Source: Chlorobiota bacterium
Lineage (GTDB): Bacteria; Bacteroidota; Bacteroidia; Bacteroidales; F082
Assembly: GCA_013151215.1 (NCBI GenBank)
Contig: JAADIS010000003.1
Span: forward strand, 1 to 64,000
Length of the DNA: 64,000 nucleotides
Direction of reading: 5' to 3'
The position numbers were made by a program, and so were the translations under genes. The first letter of the stretch is position 1; every line of letters begins with the position of its first letter. The notes under the pieces were generated by a model. The model was given only the letters and a program-made list of their open reading frames with translations. It made no database searches and had not been told where the DNA came from. Shown one piece after another: positions 1-8,612 of the stretch.

Positions 1-1511
1 TATGCCACATTGTTTTACCGTTTACAGGATCGCAAGTGAGATGAACATAATCCGCAAGGCGGTTCGATGGGTTGTTGGAGTTGCTTTTTGCTATCAAAGT
101 TTCGTCAATGGTCATTTGGTTAAGAGGGTCGGAGGCATATCTACCCGTATAAAAAATTGAAATGCTGTCGGTTTCGCTGCATGAAGTATATGCCATACCG
201 ATATTGCCCTGAATATCCATTACCATACTGCCGGAAAAAACGCCTTTAGTCCCATTTGGGGTAATATAGGTTCCTTCCTGATAAATATACCAAGGATCCC
301 CGTCATTGTCCTGTCGAAACTCGAACCACCTGATTCCTGCTTGCTCGTCGGAAGAGCCGTCGGTATCGACAACGAAATTAAAAACCGCTGAATTATGATC
401 GCTAAACCTCCTGTATTGTGTGTTGCATTATTGTTGCCTGCAGGGCATCCTGGTCAGGGCCTAATGGTTGTGGTATGTTCGAGAACGATCCTCCGTCAAA
501 AACGGAAATAAAGGGTGTGGTTGCTATTTCTGTTGGATTTGATATCGTGGAGCTTTGTACGTCTGCCCAGTTGACATCCACCGTCCACATCTTTATATGG
601 TCGGTTGATACACCGCTCCATGCATCGTCCTGCAAATAAACTACTGTGGCATCCCCGGAAGGGGGGAGGTTGTCATCGGTTACATGAAAAAACTGGGGGC
701 TGTAGAAACCGGAGATGGTAATCCCTGTCAGAGGAAAGCCAACAAACTGAGCCGGCGCCCCAACAAGCATCGAGTCGCGCTCAACGGCAAAAACTTTTTC
801 GGTAGCGTTGATGTTGGCAGTAACATAATACCCGTCGCTCCAAATGGAGAATTTAGTATAATCCGGGAATGTTCCTGTCCCGAAACCTGTTGTATATACG
901 TACCAACCATCGTTAACGGGGTCCGGCCCCTGACAAACGGCCATGTTGAAGCCATTTGGGTTGTTGTCGAATTCCGTTATTATAAACCTGTCGGCATCGG
1001 CGTCGTAGATGACAACAGGATCCCCGATATTGTTGCCAGGGAAGATCGTGCTCAACAGCGCATTGTCTGTCAATGGGTTGCCGCTTTTGTCGAATATCCT
1101 GAAACTTGTGTTCCATGAAGCCATATAATGGTTTGGCCCAACTGCTCCGTTAGGGTCGGAAGGAGTATAATTTGATACATTGGCATCGAAAACCAATGAT
1201 GGTTCCCGCCCTTTTGTTAAATGGGCTTGTTTTTGGATTGCTACCAAGGCATCGTTGCCCTTTGGAAAACCTTTTCCCGGGATCGTTTTGTTTGCCCCGC
1301 GGTGTTTGGGCATGCCTTTTCTTGCCTCGCCGCCCGGCAGGGCAGCCTTAAACGTTCCGTCTTTAATCTGTTGTGCGATACTAGGCACATAAACCGGCTT
1401 GGACATTACACCATACCTGCTTGCCTTTTGCAGGTTGGTTTGTCCCTGACTTGGTAAAAAAATAATCGTGAATATTAAGAGTACGATCGGGAATAGAATT
1501 TTTTTCATCAA
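1..1511 (-). pseudogene. Exported hypothetical protein, frameshifted and cut by the window edge
   Basis: The 5' part (1511 to about 414) encodes a hydrophobic signal peptide (MKKILFPIVLLIFTIIFL, residues 2-19) and about 350 residues of a secreted protein with a repetitive, probably beta-rich fold. The frame then hits a TAG at 402-404. In another minus-strand frame, coding resumes at about 412 (RRFSDHNSAVF) and stays open to base 1, with plausible sequence such as GIRWFEFRQDNDG and NIGMAYTSCSETD. One extra base, or two missing bases, near 413 explains this. The two halves therefore belong to one gene whose 3' end lies outside the window. It may be a real pseudogene, programmed frameshifting or an assembly error. 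Proteins of this shape in Bacteroidota are often T9SS cargo, but the C-terminus that would show a sorting domain is not visible. The function is unknown. Confidence 0.75.
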
Positions 1512-1575
1512 TAAAATTTTATAATTAATAATTGCGTTTTTAATATACTGATAATAAAGCGTTTGACATGAGACC

Positions 1576-1583
1576 CAAAAATA
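1576..1583 (-). promoter_or_regulatory. -7 box (TATTTTTG) for the exported-protein gene
   Basis: The minus strand reads TATTTTTG, matching the Bacteroidota -7 element TAnnTTTG. It lies about 65 nt upstream of the start codon at 1511. No clear -33 TTTG is present at the usual 19-21 nt distance, so this is only a moderate call. Confidence 0.45.
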
Positions 1584-1673
1584 TAATTAATTGGGCAGCG
1601 ATTTTGTCATAAATTCAAATTAGCTATTATTTAACAAAACCAAGTTTTTTTTCGCAGCATGTACTGTATTTGT

Positions 1674-1708
1674 GCAACTTATGACAATCATAAGAATGGC
1701 TAAGTTGC
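1674..1708. promoter_or_regulatory. Nested palindromes between divergent genes, candidate operator
   Basis: Two overlapping inverted repeats lie in the spacer between the exported-protein gene and the DUF2249 operon. The inner one is CTTATGA-CAA-TCATAAG (1678-1694), a perfect 7-bp arm pair. The outer one is GCAACTTA (1674-1681) with TAAGTTGC (1701-1708), a perfect 8-bp arm pair. The two repeats have different centres, so they are alternative pairings. The shape fits a dimeric regulator of the FNR/CRP family, or the Rrf2 protein encoded at the end of the operon. Which protein binds here is inference. Confidence 0.4.
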
Positions 1709-1774
1709 CTCTATCCTTCAAAAAATAAATAAAAGAAAAAAAGACCTTTTTGTCTTTTAATATAGGAAAATGTT

Positions 1775-1782
1775 TATTTTTG
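1775..1782 (+). promoter_or_regulatory. -7 box (TATTTTTG) of the DUF2249 operon
   Basis: TATTTTTG matches TAnnTTTG; a TTTG at 1749-1752 lies 22 nt upstream. The box ends 11 nt before the ATG at 1794, so the mRNA leader would be very short. It also overlaps the longer reading frame that begins at 1770, which argues that translation starts at 1794. Confidence 0.55.
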
Positions 1783-1793
1783 CAGAAAAAAAA

Positions 1794-2606
1794 ATGATAA
1801 TAAGTGAAAAAACAAAGATATCGAAACTCATCGAGCACAATATTGAGACGATTGAAGTTATAAGCACGATTAATAGGCATTTCAAGAAATTGAGAAACCC
1901 TATATTAAGGAAGGCGCTTGCCCCAAGGGTAAGTATTGCCGATGCCGCAAGAATAGGGGGCGTGGCTGTTTGCATAATGATCGATAAGCTTAAGGCCATA
2001 GGATTTGAAACTGATGACGGATGTGCTTGCGACACGATTTCTTCAAAAAAGGAACTTACAAAGAATTTAATAAATATAAGCATGAGAAAAGAAAATATAG
2101 TTGAACTTGATGTCCGCCCTATACTTGCCGGGGGGGTTGATCCGTTCGAGGCCATTATGGCTAAATTAAATGAGATGGATGATAGTCAGACATTGTTGAT
2201 AATCAACACTTTTGAGCCTATACCTCTTTTAAGCCTCCTAAAGAAGAAAGGATATGCCTACGAGACGGAAAGGCCCGAAGATGGTTTAGTACATACTTAT
2301 CTGGAAAAGTCTTCCGGAGGTGCTGAGGAGCAAGCCGCCGATACAAAAACCCTAGAGCTTGACTTTGGGCAGACTGAAGGGGAATTCGCTGGTAAAATGA
2401 CCGAAGTGGACGTGCGCGATATGGAAATGCCCATGCCCATGGTTACCATATTGGAGGAAATAGAAAAACTCCCGAACGGACATGCACTCTACGTCCATCA
2501 CAAAAAATTGCCTCAATACCTTATTCCCGAGCTGGAGGACAGAGGTTATAGCTGGGTTTCCAAAGAGGTTGACGATGCGAATGTTAAACTTATAATCTTT
2601 AAGTAA
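1794..2606 (+). CDS. DUF1858 plus tandem DUF2249 domain protein
   Basis: This is a cytoplasmic protein of 270 residues. Residues 1-75 form a DUF1858-like helical domain (TKISKLIEHN, then VSIADAARIGGV). Two DUF2249 modules follow, at about 95-175 (ELDVRPILAGGVDPFEAI) and 200-270 (VDVRDMEMPMPMVTILEE). DUF2249 proteins are poorly characterised, but they recur beside nitric-oxide reductases, NnrS-like proteins and Rrf2 or FNR regulators. ATG 1794 is preferred over ATG 1770 because a promoter box occupies 1775-1782 and MIISEKTKISKL matches a domain start. The stop TAA overlaps the next ATG by one base, so the first two genes are translationally coupled. The biochemical role is unknown; a part in NO or heme handling is inferred from context. 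Confidence 0.8.
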   Translation: MIISEKTKISKLIEHNIETIEVISTINRHFKKLRNPILRKALAPRVSIADAARIGGVAVCIMIDKLKAIGFETDDGCACDTISSKKELTKNLINISMRKENIVELDVRPILAGGVDPFEAIMAKLNEMDDSQTLLIINTFEPIPLLSLLKKKGYAYETERPEDGLVHTYLEKSSGGAEEQAADTKTLELDFGQTEGEFAGKMTEVDVRDMEMPMPMVTILEEIEKLPNGHALYVHHKKLPQYLIPELEDRGYSWVSKEVDDANVKLIIFK

Positions 2607-3898
2607 TGCAAGTAGGCCTGAGTACAAAGAACGCCCCCTCGGTCTGGGTCGTTGTGCCTCATTTTTTGATCGGAGCCGTAAGTTTCTTGATAGCGTCGGT
2701 TTTTCTCTTGTTCAATTACGAGGACTTATTGGGTTACCATATAAACGCGAGTGTGTTGGCGGTATTGCACTTGATGGTATTGGGATGGGTGTCGATGATA
2801 ATTTTCGGGGCCTTATACCAGCTTATTCCCGTTGTTATGCAGGTTAAGCTTTATAGCGAAAAGCTGGCCATGACTACATTAGCGTGTATGGTCGCAGGGC
2901 TTTTTTTCTTGATAGCAGCCTTCCTGGGATATAAGTTTCAACTTACGAACAACTTTATAATTGGTGGCTCTTTAGTGATAACTGCCATTGTCCTGTTTGC
3001 TTTCAACACGCTTAAAAGCGCTCTTGAATCAAAAGAAAAAAGCATAAGCAAGTATTATATAATGGCCTCTGTAGGATATTTGGCGCTTACGGTTCTTCTG
3101 GGCTTGTTTACTGTAATAAACCTCTCATATAATATCTTGCCGGTAGCACATACCGAGTTGATGAAGACTCATCTGGTTTTGGGCCTGGTGGGATGGTTCT
3201 TAATGTTGGTGATCGCAGTGGCCGCCAAGTTAATGCCAATGTTTCTAATTGTACATAAAACAAAGGAGAATCTTTTGCGATGGGCTTTTTATTTGATAAA
3301 CGCAGGAATACTTATAATATTCGTATCGGTTTTTGTTAAACAAACACCTGGTTATGTTGATCTGTTTTCTTTTGTCTTGATCTTTGCAGGCCTTATAATG
3401 TTCCTGCTTTTTAATTACGATGTGTTTTCTCACCGCATGAGGCGAAAGCTGGATATAGGGATGAAACTGTCGGCAGTGGGACTTATAATCCTTGTGGCTG
3501 CGATATTGTCGTTTGCGGCTGCTTATTTCGGTAGTGCTGCACTTGGACTTCCTGCGGGAAGGATTGAGATAATTTCAGGTTTGCTGTTGGTTTATGGTTT
3601 CTTTACCGGGCTTATCCTTGGCCAAACCTATAAAACGCTTCCGTTTATAATTTGGCTGTATTATTACCAGAAATTGGTAGGGAAGCAAAAAGTGCCTTTG
3701 GTAGCAGACCTATATAGCGATAAATTGGCGGCTATCCACTTGTTTTCGTTTGTGTTGAGCTTGTTGCTTTTTTTAACGGGATTATTGTTCTCAGTTAAGG
3801 AAGTCCTTTTCCTGGCCGCTGCGGCGATGCTTTTCACAAGCCTTGTTTATGGCTTCAACGTATATAAAATGATATTTCACAAAAAAATAATAATATAA
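2606..3898 (+). CDS. Heme-copper-oxidase subunit I-like / NnrS-like 12-TM membrane protein
   Basis: A 430-residue polytopic inner-membrane protein with about 12 hydrophobic segments. It resembles a stand-alone relative of cytochrome oxidase or NO reductase subunit I. Histidines in or at the ends of helices could bind heme: H55 in LAVLHLMVLGW, and a later pair in VAHTELMKTHLVLGLVGW. In Bacteroidota such proteins are usually annotated as cytochrome c oxidase subunit I-like or left hypothetical. No subunit II or cytochrome c gene is nearby, so it is unlikely to be a complete terminal oxidase. ATG overlaps the upstream stop (TAATG) and its own stop overlaps the next start the same way, showing tight co-translation. 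A role in NO response is inferred from the neighbours. Confidence 0.7.
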   Translation: MQVGLSTKNAPSVWVVVPHFLIGAVSFLIASVFLLFNYEDLLGYHINASVLAVLHLMVLGWVSMIIFGALYQLIPVVMQVKLYSEKLAMTTLACMVAGLFFLIAAFLGYKFQLTNNFIIGGSLVITAIVLFAFNTLKSALESKEKSISKYYIMASVGYLALTVLLGLFTVINLSYNILPVAHTELMKTHLVLGLVGWFLMLVIAVAAKLMPMFLIVHKTKENLLRWAFYLINAGILIIFVSVFVKQTPGYVDLFSFVLIFAGLIMFLLFNYDVFSHRMRRKLDIGMKLSAVGLIILVAAILSFAAAYFGSAALGLPAGRIEIISGLLLVYGFFTGLILGQTYKTLPFIIWLYYYQKLVGKQKVPLVADLYSDKLAAIHLFSFVLSLLLFLTGLLFSVKEVLFLAAAAMLFTSLVYGFNVYKMIFHKKIII

Positions 3899-4218
3899 TG
3901 TTACAAGAAAATATTAATGCCGAAGAGGCAAAAGTCTATGAGCTGCTCAAGCAAGTTCCTGATCCCGAGGTAGGGGTCAACATAGTCGATTTAGGCTTGA
4001 TTTACAAAGTTTCTATAAACACCGTAGGCAAAACCCTTGATGTTGATGTAACACTTTCAACGCCGGGCTGTCCTGTCGGGGATACTATTATACAGCACAT
4101 ACAGACAGTATTGGAAAATAATTACATCGGATATGCCGTGCTGGTGGATCTTGTGTGGGAGCCGCAATGGAACCCTGATATGATAAGTGAGGATGGACGA
4201 GCAGAATTGAACGCATAA
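3898..4218 (+). CDS. DUF59 / MIP18-family metal-sulfur cluster assembly factor
   Basis: A 106-residue protein covered by a DUF59 (MIP18, PaaD/SufT-type) domain. The signature PDPEVGVNIVDLGLIY lies at residues 21-36, and the conserved cysteine C58 lies in STPGCPVGD. Family members such as SufT and eukaryotic CIA2 assist maturation of Fe-S or other metal centres. The start overlaps the stop of the membrane-protein gene by one base (TAATG), so it is probably made in step with that protein. It may help repair Fe-S clusters damaged by NO or oxygen; this is inferred from the operon and the Rrf2 gene downstream. Confidence 0.85.
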   Translation: MLQENINAEEAKVYELLKQVPDPEVGVNIVDLGLIYKVSINTVGKTLDVDVTLSTPGCPVGDTIIQHIQTVLENNYIGYAVLVDLVWEPQWNPDMISEDGRAELNA

Positions 4219-4234
4219 TAAAAAAAACTTGGAA

Positions 4235-4564
4235 ATGGAAAATAATGAATTTGAAAAAGGAGTAAGTTTCTCCTATGCCGAAAGTATTTCCTATGCTGAT
4301 AAGGCAGTGGTTAGTAAGCATATAATAAAAAAAGAGTCGGGTAACATCAGTATTTTTGCTTTTGACAGGGGCGAAGGACTCAGCGAGCATACCGCTCCTT
4401 TCGACGCAGTGGTTTTTGTTGTTGACGGCAAGGCCGATATAATTATAAATGGTGTTTCAAATATTTTGGAAGCCGGCGAGACGATAATAATGCCGGCGAA
4501 TATTTCACACGCCTTAAAAGCCGTCGAGAGGTTCAAAATGGTACTTACCATGATAAAGAGATAA
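4235..4564 (+). CDS. Small single-domain cupin protein
   Basis: A 109-residue single-domain cupin. The first cupin motif is visible as LSEHTAPFDAVVFVVDGKADI and the second as GETIIMPANISHALKA; the histidines in these motifs normally bind a metal. A TTG at 4229 could extend the frame by two codons, but ATG 4235 is the natural start. The gene follows the DUF59 gene by 16 nt and is probably its operon partner. Small cupins of this type often accompany stress or redox genes in Bacteroidota. The substrate cannot be read from the sequence. Confidence 0.85.
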   Translation: MENNEFEKGVSFSYAESISYADKAVVSKHIIKKESGNISIFAFDRGEGLSEHTAPFDAVVFVVDGKADIIINGVSNILEAGETIIMPANISHALKAVERFKMVLTMIKR

Positions 4565-4711
4565 TAGCTTGCCGAAACATGGTTGCCTTAAAATATCCAG
4601 TTCGTTATAAGGGCAATTGTGTTTCCGGCTGCATTCCTTTGTCAACAAGCGCTTATATGCAGTTTAATTTTTTTTTGCGGCCTTGTAACTTATAGGTGAA
4701 CGAATTAGATT

Positions 4712-5146
4712 ATGTTCTCAAAATCAACTCAATACGCTTTACGGGCAGTAGTTTATCTTACGAAGAGATCCTCAAAGGATGAAAAGTTCGGGATAAGGAA
4801 AATAGCCTCCGATCTAGGATTCCCCGAACCCTACCTGGCAAAAGTGTTGCAGCATTTGGTTCGGAAAAAGATAATAAGTTCTGTAAGGGGGCCAAACGGG
4901 GGATTTTATGCCAGCGAGAAAGCATACGATATCAGCCTTTTAGAAATAATTGAAGCTAATGAAGGACTCGACTTCTTTAATAGGTGCGGCCTGGGCCTTG
5001 TTGATTGTGACGATAAACATCCATGTCCGATACATTTTCAGTATGAGCCTGTTAAAGCTTCGTATAAGAAAATATTATCCGAAAAATGTATTCGGGATAT
5101 TATCGATGACCTTGATGCGGGCCTGGCTTTTTTGAAGTTTGTTTAA
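4712..5146 (+). CDS. Rrf2-family transcriptional regulator with Fe-S cysteines
   Basis: A 144-residue Rrf2 protein. The winged-helix DNA-binding region spans residues 1-75 (STQYALRAVVYL, then VRGPNGGFY). Three cysteines, C92, C99 and C105 (RCGLGLVDC, then HPCPIH), match the cluster-ligating region of IscR and NsrR. Rrf2 proteins with these cysteines sense Fe-S status, NO or redox. It lies 147 nt downstream of the cupin on the same strand and most likely controls that operon. I cannot tell NsrR-like from IscR-like function by sequence alone; the DUF2249 and oxidase-like neighbours favour NO sensing. Confidence 0.88.
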   Translation: MFSKSTQYALRAVVYLTKRSSKDEKFGIRKIASDLGFPEPYLAKVLQHLVRKKIISSVRGPNGGFYASEKAYDISLLEIIEANEGLDFFNRCGLGLVDCDDKHPCPIHFQYEPVKASYKKILSEKCIRDIIDDLDAGLAFLKFV

Positions 5147-5157
5147 AGCACTGAAGG

Positions 5158-6237
5158 CTATTCCTCGATTTGGACAAGCGTGTTTATTTTATTTATCCCG
5201 ACATAATAGAGGTCGAAGCCGCCCATTCCGCCCGGACGGTTTGAAGAAAATACCATCATGTCGTTCTCATAATTCCAGACCTGGACCGGAACAGGCCTGA
5301 ACTCGTCATATTCGCTGTTTATCCCTGGACCGAAATTTGCGGGTGCTTGCCAGCTTCCGTCGATATAATACGAATAATATAAATCGTAACCGCCATAACC
5401 TCCGTCCCGGTTCGATGTAAATACGATAAAGTTTCCGTTAACGAATGGGCAACGATCATCGGAGCTCGAGCTTAAGATGTCTTGCTTGATCCTCAAATAA
5501 TCCCCGTCCGACCTTAAAAACCCATCGAAATCCAATGAATCAGGCTTGTGGATGCTGAAAATATCATGAGCAGCCCCGTTTGTCTCGTCGAAATATATGT
5601 CGGTAACTAGTTTAGTTTCAACGCTCCAACTGTCAATTGTCAAAATTTGCGCGCCAAAAAATGAAACATACCTTTGTTCAGGCGTATCGCCTAAAAACTT
5701 AATTGTAAAGTGTTCCGAATTTTCTCCGGCAGTATTGTGATCATCATGTAAATTATAAAAATACTCTTGATGATACAAAGTGCCACCGGCATTAGTCGAA
5801 AAGGTAAAGAAGCTTAAACGTTTGCTTGTATCGCCGACGATCGTGTCCCTGCTGATTATATAAGGCCCGAATTGGTTTCCGTTTTTATCGACAGCAGCCA
5901 ATAACGACGAGATAAAGTCCGTGTTCTCCCAAAAACCTGAATTGTCAACAACGAGATGCCCATTGTCCCAATACCATGTAGCATGAAAATTATCGCCTAT
6001 TATATTAAAGCTTTCGCCGGAAGTTTGCCTGTTTGAGGAGAAGACCAGCCGTTTCCCGAAATGCGTCTCAGGTAAAACCGAGTTGTAATCATCAAATTCG
6101 GAGTTTATAATATCCAGGTTTACAGCAGTTTCGGGAAAGAATGCTCTAGTGTGTTTGTTTTTGTTGAATCCATTTGGGCATCCCCAAAGGATGAAGATGA
6201 AACTTGAGGACAGAACGATGTTGAGTATTTTTTTCAT
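5158..6237 (-). CDS. Lipoprotein with PD40 (TolB-like) beta-propeller repeats
   Basis: A 359-residue predicted lipoprotein. The signal peptide ends at a lipobox-like site (ILWGC, Cys 20). The mature protein contains PD40-like repeats: RLVFSSNRQTSG, FIVFTSNRDGGYGGYDLYY and MMVFSSNRPGGMGGFDLYY. These short blades are typical of TolB-like propellers and of OmpA-associated envelope proteins in Bacteroidota. There is no OmpA domain, so it may only be a surface or periplasmic binding lipoprotein. It is convergent with the Rrf2 gene, 11 nt away, and lies downstream of another envelope gene on the same strand with a 119-nt gap. Confidence 0.75.
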   Translation of the reverse strand: MKKILNIVLSSSFIFILWGCPNGFNKNKHTRAFFPETAVNLDIINSEFDDYNSVLPETHFGKRLVFSSNRQTSGESFNIIGDNFHATWYWDNGHLVVDNSGFWENTDFISSLLAAVDKNGNQFGPYIISRDTIVGDTSKRLSFFTFSTNAGGTLYHQEYFYNLHDDHNTAGENSEHFTIKFLGDTPEQRYVSFFGAQILTIDSWSVETKLVTDIYFDETNGAAHDIFSIHKPDSLDFDGFLRSDGDYLRIKQDILSSSSDDRCPFVNGNFIVFTSNRDGGYGGYDLYYSYYIDGSWQAPANFGPGINSEYDEFRPVPVQVWNYENDMMVFSSNRPGGMGGFDLYYVGINKINTLVQIEE

Positions 6238-6356
6238 GCTGTGTTTTTAAAGTCGAATTATGTAATTATCCCTACTGTGGAATTGTTAAAAAAGACCGGA
6301 AAATATGTATTTAGTTGCTTTGAGCTGTAAAAATAATCTTAGCAGTGTCTGTTTTA

Positions 6357-7037
6357 TCAAAAACCTTGTCCGAAGCCTCCAAAACCGCTATTGAGATTCG
6401 GGGCAGGGTTAAATCCGTTATAAGCGCCTTGACCGCCATAAGGATTGCTAAAATAATTTGGGTTTTTTTGCTCGCTATACCTGAAACTGGCACTAATGCT
6501 AAAATGCTCGCTTACATTATACTGTAGGTCGAGTATTGCGCCCTGACTGCTAAAATCAAGGTAGTTGTCTTGGTTTTCGGCATTGAAATTCGATGGGTTC
6601 AAAAGGAAGGTTTTATAGCCGGTCGCCCTAATGCTCAATTTTTCGTTTAGGTGATAAGTGCCTGAAACATAAATACTGCCATAATTGGCTGAATTATTTG
6701 AGAAGCCTGAAGCCGTTGGCCCAGCAAAGCTCATTGTTGAATAAGCCATCCCGAAGCTCAGGTCAACTTTTTTGCTTACAGGCATGCTGAGCTCAGGGGC
6801 AACATAAGTTCCAAAGGCGCTATAGCCATTGCCGAAACCTGAAAAACTTGTTCCAAGACTCAGTTTAACGTTTAGCTTTGGCGCAGCCTTTGTTTTTGCA
6901 AAACCAGCAACTTTGTTATTGCTGTCCGGCTTTGAGATATCCAGAATATTCGAGCCAAAGGTTTGAGCATGAACATTATGGTTCATCGACAACATACAAA
7001 TTGCAATAAGCACCAATATGTTTCTTGATAATTGCAT
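6357..7037 (-). CDS. Small exported outer-membrane-type hypothetical protein
   Basis: A 226-residue protein with a signal peptide (about residues 1-24, ending HNVHAQ). The mature part has alternating, glycine- and aromatic-rich strands (LNVKLSLGTSFSGFGNGYS, DLSFGMAYSTMSF, FSISASFRYSEQ) like a small outer-membrane beta-barrel. The tail is rich in Gly, Asn and Phe (GFGGFGQGF) rather than a classic barrel-closing strand. No family is recognised. A -7 box (TATCTTTG) ends only 4 nt before the ATG, so the transcript is probably leaderless or nearly so. The start must be this ATG because the signal peptide begins there. Confidence 0.7.
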   Translation of the reverse strand: MQLSRNILVLIAICMLSMNHNVHAQTFGSNILDISKPDSNNKVAGFAKTKAAPKLNVKLSLGTSFSGFGNGYSAFGTYVAPELSMPVSKKVDLSFGMAYSTMSFAGPTASGFSNNSANYGSIYVSGTYHLNEKLSIRATGYKTFLLNPSNFNAENQDNYLDFSSQGAILDLQYNVSEHFSISASFRYSEQKNPNYFSNPYGGQGAYNGFNPAPNLNSGFGGFGQGF

Positions 7038-7041
7038 ACCG

Positions 7042-7049
7042 CAAAGATA
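7042..7049 (-). promoter_or_regulatory. -7 box (TATCTTTG) abutting the start codon
   Basis: The minus strand reads TATCTTTG, matching TAnnTTTG, and is followed by only GCGGT before the ATG at 7037. Transcription would start at or next to the A of the start codon, implying a leaderless mRNA. Confidence 0.5.
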
Positions 7050-7150
7050 ATCAAAATGCCATTTAGTGATTGAATTTAGTTTTCTTTATGAAATTTAAAG
7101 AAGCCTGATTGTCACTGATGATCAAGCAATTTGATTATAGGTATGTCTCC

Positions 7151-7618
7151 CTAGATAAATCGGATATCCTCCTTGGACATAGTTTTCTCGCAAAAATGGC
7201 AACTAAGCTTCATGTTTCCTTTATGGTCCTCGATTACCTTAAACCTGGTAGGGATGTGCTGGTGGTTGGTAACGCATTTCGGATTAAAGCACTTCACTAT
7301 CTTCTCAACTGTCTCAGGGGTTTGCACCCTGTGTTTTTTGATGATGTCGTAGTCTTCAATCTCGATTAATGTGGCTGTTGGCGCCACAAGGGCTATTTTG
7401 TTTATTTCCCCTTCATCAAAAAAGGTATCGCTGACTTTGATTATACCTTTGCTGATGTATTTGTCGCTATATAAATTCGTTCCGAAATACACTTGGCTCT
7501 CAGTTTCCTCGAGGTTTAACATATTAACGACCTGAAAGGTTTTGTCGGAGGGGATATGGTCGATAACAGTTCCTGAGCGAAGTGCCGAGACTATCAATTC
7601 TGTCCTTTTCTTGTTCAT
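7151..7618 (-). CDS. pyrI: Aspartate carbamoyltransferase regulatory subunit
   Basis: A 155-residue regulatory chain of ATCase. The N-terminal part is the allosteric nucleotide-binding domain (GTVIDHIPSDKTFQVVNML). The C-terminal zinc domain has the four-cysteine site C110, C115, C140 and C143 (CFNPKC, then CHFC) that holds regulatory to catalytic chains. It makes the enzyme responsive to CTP and ATP. It follows pyrB by 30 nt on the same strand, giving the classical pyrBI order. Its expression should depend on the leader upstream of pyrB. Confidence 0.97.
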   Translation of the reverse strand: MNKKRTELIVSALRSGTVIDHIPSDKTFQVVNMLNLEETESQVYFGTNLYSDKYISKGIIKVSDTFFDEGEINKIALVAPTATLIEIEDYDIIKKHRVQTPETVEKIVKCFNPKCVTNHQHIPTRFKVIEDHKGNMKLSCHFCEKTMSKEDIRFI

Positions 7619-7648
7619 GATATAAATTTTTCTTGAAATAAAAACTGA

Positions 7649-8563
7649 TTATTTAAGTCCTAAGATGGCAGCGATAAGCGCCTGACGCACATAAACGCCA
7701 TTTTTTGCCTGCTGGAAGTAATAAGCTTTGGGATTATGGTCAACGTCTTCTTTGATTTCGTTAACCCGCGGCAGCGGATGCAGGACCTTCATGTTGTCCT
7801 TGGCCTTGTCCAACATGCTGTTTTCCAAGATATATGCATTTTTAACTTTTTCATACTCCAGGGGATCAGGGAAGCGCTCGCCCTGAACCCTGGTCATATA
7901 AAGTATATCCGCCTTCGGAATGGCTTCCGATAAGTCCGTATATTGATAATATTCCAGTTTTGCGTTTTTTATCCAGGTTTTCACCGAGCTCGGCATTTTT
8001 AACGACTCGGGCGAAACAAAATGGAAAGAGGCCCCGAACAAACTCAATGCTTGTACCAGCGAGTGTACAGTCCTGCCGTATTTTAAGTCGCCAACCATAA
8101 CTATGTCGATGTTCTCAAGTGCGCCCTGGGTTTTTCTTATCGAATATAAATCAAGCAAACATTGTGTCGGGTGTTGGTTTGCGCCGTCCCCGGCATTAAT
8201 TATCGGGACAGGTGAAACCTCGCTCGCATAGCGCGCGCTGCCGTCAAGAGGGTTCCGCATGACTATCAAGTCGGAATAATTGCTCACGGTCAGTATGGTG
8301 TCTTTTAATGATTCGCCTTTTTTCACACTTGAAGTGTCGGCACTGGCAAATCCAACTATACTGCCTCCGAGATACTGGACAGCACTCTCAAAACTTAAGC
8401 GCGTGCGCGTGCTCGGCTCAAAAAACAATGATGCAACTACGTACTTATTGAGTATCTGCTGCCTTTGATCCTTCTCAAACCCCTCGGCCAAATCCAGGAT
8501 ATGAAGTATTTCCTCTTTGCTGTAATCGGTTATGGAGATCAAGCTCCTGTTTTTTAAATTCAT
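7649..8563 (-). CDS. pyrB: Aspartate carbamoyltransferase catalytic subunit
   Basis: A 304-residue catalytic chain, the usual length for the family. It carries the carbamoyl-phosphate-binding motif STRTR at residues 51-55, HPTQ near residue 130 and the late PLPRVNEI segment. It condenses carbamoyl phosphate with aspartate, the committed step of pyrimidine synthesis, in the cytoplasm as a holoenzyme with PyrI. The ATG lies 24 nt downstream of the U-tract of an intrinsic terminator, so read-through of that terminator is needed for expression. Confidence 0.97.
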   Translation of the reverse strand: MNLKNRSLISITDYSKEEILHILDLAEGFEKDQRQQILNKYVVASLFFEPSTRTRLSFESAVQYLGGSIVGFASADTSSVKKGESLKDTILTVSNYSDLIVMRNPLDGSARYASEVSPVPIINAGDGANQHPTQCLLDLYSIRKTQGALENIDIVMVGDLKYGRTVHSLVQALSLFGASFHFVSPESLKMPSSVKTWIKNAKLEYYQYTDLSEAIPKADILYMTRVQGERFPDPLEYEKVKNAYILENSMLDKAKDNMKVLHPLPRVNEIKEDVDHNPKAYYFQQAKNGVYVRQALIAAILGLK

Positions 8564-8586
8564 GTTGATAATATATCTTTATACAT

Positions 8587-8608
8587 AAAAAAAGACGGGA
8601 TTACCGTC
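8587..8608 (-). terminator. Intrinsic terminator in the pyrB leader (attenuator)
   Basis: On the minus strand GACGG-TAATC-CCGTC is followed directly by seven T residues (8593-8587). It lies between the pyrB promoter and the pyrB start codon, so it can end transcription before the operon. It starts 4 nt after the stop codon of a short leader reading frame, the arrangement expected of an attenuator controlled by ribosome position. Confidence 0.65.
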
Positions 8609-8612
8609 CTGC

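Noticed and set aside
684..1118. 144-codon plus-strand frame in the first gene
   Set aside because: It is antisense to the signal-peptide-bearing minus-strand protein and has no recognisable product.
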